Below are positions 62,099-64,000 of a stretch of DNA of 64,000 nucleotides, piece after piece. A program made the position numbers and the translations under genes. Each line of letters opens with the position of its first letter. The stretch's first letter is position 1. Below the pieces are notes generated by a model. That model saw only the letters and a program-made list of their open reading frames with translations, made no database searches and was not told where the DNA came from. This DNA is from Wolbachia endosymbiont (group E) of Neria commutata (GTDB lineage Bacteria > Pseudomonadota > Alphaproteobacteria > Rickettsiales > Anaplasmataceae): the NCBI RefSeq assembly GCF_964026735.1, contig NZ_OZ034692.1:310001-374000 (forward strand), in the 5' to 3' direction.

Positions 62099-62497
62099 AG
62101 AGGTCGAATGCATGATTTTCGCATAAGAAAACAGGAAAAATTGTTGCCCAAAGATAGCATAAAATATGCTGATTCTGGCTATCAAGGTTGGCAAAAACTG
62201 CAGAAAAACGTTGTGATTCCATACAAAAAACACCGTAAAAAGCCACTAACGGAGGAGCAAAAGGAGCATAATCGAAAGTTGGCATCGTTCAGGATGCGGG
62301 TGGAAAATAAAATTCGCGAGATCAAAGTTTTTAAGATTATGTCAAATATTTACCGCAATTTTCAGAAAAAATATAACATGAGATTTAATATTATTGCGGG
62401 TATTGTGAATTTGAGGCATGGTTTTTAATAATTTTTGGGCTGGGGATTTCTACCAGATTTTATCAGCAACTTGCTTTACGTTGTTTCGCAGGGGGTC
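62099..62497 (+). mobile_element. Remnant of a second IS5-like copy (3' part)
   Basis: Plus-oriented interior-to-right-end of the element, from AGAGGTCGAATGCATGATTT (transposase residues RGRMHDF) through FNIIAGIVNLRHGF to TTTCGCAGGGGGTC (62497). Its left half is missing, displaced by the intact copy inserted at 62098. Confidence 0.85.
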
Positions 62498-62771
62498 TAG
62501 TGACAACATCAGCAAGAGCTACAAGTTCATTTTCTGAACCAAAGCTACGTATTCCTTGAACTTCCTCTGGCAAAACGACATCATCATGGGGAATATGCGG
62601 AATTGTAAACGTTCTTACCTTTCTCTTTCCACGCTTTCCAACTGTTGCTGATGCTCCTGGTACTTGTGTTGGTAACAGGTTCAAAACACCGTTTTGCTCT
62701 TCAATAGTAATATGACGAAACCTCACCGATTTACTTGGAAATAATTTTAAACTTTCCGTACGGCCAAAGTT
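62498..62771 (-). pseudogene. Fragment of the phage WO major capsid gene
   Basis: Encodes residues corresponding to about 25-115 of the capsid protein at 11062-12063: RTESLKLFPSKSVRFRHITI, NGVLNLLPTQVPGASATVGK, RKVRTFTIPHIPHDDVVLPE, SFGSENELVALADVVT. Similarity begins right next to the IS remnant and ends at GGCCAAAGTT. Diverged from the intact gene at several positions, so not a recent copy. Confidence 0.9.
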
Positions 62772-62776
62772 ATATG

Positions 62777-63790
62777 TTATTTTATATTGTAAGATAGTTC
62801 TGTATTTTGCACCACCGATAACTCGGATATAACTGAACGAGGGAATAATTCAAGCGCTTTTTTACAACCCGTAAAATAGAAAAATCTCTCTGTAAATTTA
62901 ACCATATAATTGTTATTTTCTTCCTTGAATTTACTAACAAAAGCGTCATTTTCAAATTGCATATCTTCACACTTATTCGAAGGAGCATTATTCTCCATGT
63001 CCCCTATTTATGCTAATCCCTTTTCTTTCAGGAATAAGCTCAACTAATCTTTTTAGATACTTTTCTATTATATGCTGTCCCTGATCTTCCGAGTAATTTT
63101 TTAAATAACGCACTTCAGGAAGCCAACTTAAAAGGAATTTTTTAAATTTCTCTTCAGTGTAAATCATTTCTCTTGTGCCAGAAAATGCTTCATCACCTAA
63201 AGAAAAATAAGGTTTAAAAGCTCTAATATATGAACGACTATTTTCAATAAAAGATTTACAACTAAAATCTCTAAAAGTATCATCATAATACTCACCTAGA
63301 CATTTTTTCCTTATATTAAATAAATCCATTTTTTCTAATGGAATAAAGAAAAAACTAAGGCATTTGGCTTTGATGCTTGATAAACTTTGTATGCAACTTC
63401 ATTAATATTATGTATCCAGTGTAACCCGAATAAGCTCACAATAACATGATATGAATTTTCTTCTTTCATTTCTTCAACATCTTGCACCTTAAACTGTAGC
63501 CTTTCATTTTTGTATTTGTCATTGGCAATTTCTATTTGTTCGGGTGAAATATCATACCCAATAATTTTATTGACCTTCATCCCTTTTTCTTCTAGTTTTT
63601 TCAATAAATTGTAAGTTGGCTCACCATTACCACAACACAAGTCTAATATATTAATTGCTTGCTTAGAAAAACGCTCAAAAACAAGGGAAGCAATTTTTGC
63701 AATATTCTCTTCATTAAAACTTGTCTGGCAATGTGCATTTTTGCCGTAATCTTTATTAAATACTCTATTATCTGTTTGTTCTGAGAGCAT
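62777..63790 (-). pseudogene. SAM-dependent methyltransferase, frameshifted
   Basis: N-terminal part (63335-63790) has the class I methyltransferase fold: NILDLCCGNGEPTYNLLKKL (motif I), KIIGYDISPEQIEIAND, LQFKVQDVEEMK and VSLFGLHWIHN. At a run of six A (about 63334-63340) the frame slips and continues FFFIPLEKMDLFNIRKKC, SFIENSRSYIRAFKPYF to 62988, then a second slip near 62990 opens the last piece (ENDAFVSKFKEENNNYMVKF, ERFFYFTGCKK) to 62777. The three pieces probably formed one protein of about 330 residues. Substrate unknown. Confidence 0.7.
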
Positions 63791-63849
63791 GAAAAATCTC
63801 TTATGTTATATCACAAGAGTATTTACCATAATATATAATACCTTACAAA

Positions 63850-64000
63850 TTATTTTTTTACTCCGATATTAATTAACAACATACTGAGTAATTGTGGAGC
63901 ACACAAAAATGGTGAATGATCTGTATCTAAGCTAAAAACTTCTACGTTAATTTTAGAATACATTCTTTTTTGGTCTTCTATTCTTATTGCCTGATCTTTC
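63850..64000 (-). CDS. Alpha/beta hydrolase, C-terminal end (partial)
   Basis: The last 49 codons of a gene running off the window. Reads KDQAIRIEDQKRMYSKINVE, then VFSLDTDHSPFLCAPQLLSM and a stop at 63850-63852. The pattern (E)DQAI...Q..M...-DTDHSPF with the catalytic His in DHSPF is that of esterase/hydroxynitrile-lyase-like alpha/beta hydrolases. Confidence 0.7.
   Translation of the reverse strand, partial: KDQAIRIEDQKRMYSKINVEVFSLDTDHSPFLCAPQLLSMLLINIGVKK

Overview
The window is from a Wolbachia chromosome (alphaproteobacteria, Rickettsiales). It is AT-rich, full of ankyrin-repeat genes, insertion sequences and group II introns, and it carries genes of prophage WO next to compact Rickettsiales housekeeping genes. 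No strain is assigned.

Layout. (1) 1-20441 is a WO-type structural prophage, almost all on the minus strand: a broken large serine recombinase, a decayed group II intron, DUF2924, a duplicated recombinase fragment, an IS-split ankyrin gene, a baseplate module (tail I, J, W, PAAR, V), an ankyrin gene with a signal-like N-terminus, connector genes, capsid E, decoration D, an inserted AAA ATPase, S49 protease, portal, a RelE/RelB-type pair, gpW, terminase and an ankyrin/membrane gene. Portal and terminase are both broken, and no tail tube, sheath or tape-measure gene is present, so this copy cannot make virions by itself. (2) 20443-24855 holds two oppositely oriented IS5-like copies enclosing an IS4-type transposase and the housekeeping gene recO. 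(3) 24941-38861 resembles a WO eukaryotic-association module: XRE regulator, coiled-coil protein, RadC, a double-HTH regulator, an IS110 element, a CifA/CifB-like cytoplasmic incompatibility locus (cifB frameshifted), unknown genes, a dead XRE paralogue and two frameshifted ankyrin genes. Two related palindromes (29094-29150, 39078-39142) bracket this cif/ankyrin island. (4) 39404-51562 holds a second IS110 element, an IS fragment, ligA, a very large ankyrin gene split by a group II intron whose predicted removal restores the frame, and map. (5) 51.7-61.0 kb is mostly housekeeping: dapA, ssb, tRNA-Arg(CCG), a GNAT enzyme, an uncharacterised protein, a UvrD/PcrA helicase, ferredoxin and sdhA, with IS debris. 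(6) 61.1-64 kb holds an intact IS5-like copy nested in an older copy, a stray fragment of the WO capsid gene, a frameshifted methyltransferase and the end of an alpha/beta hydrolase.

The prophage genes are decayed by many different small lesions: single in-frame stops (terminase, RT, transposases, XRE, ankyrins), homopolymer slips (cifB, ankyrin 37.9 kb, methyltransferase), an 8-bp tandem duplication (portal) and a 124-bp tandem duplication (recombinase fragment). The housekeeping genes are all intact. That contrast argues for real decay rather than general sequencing error, although single homopolymer slips should be confirmed from reads.

All assignments come from reading the sequence and from remembered family features. 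No database search was run.
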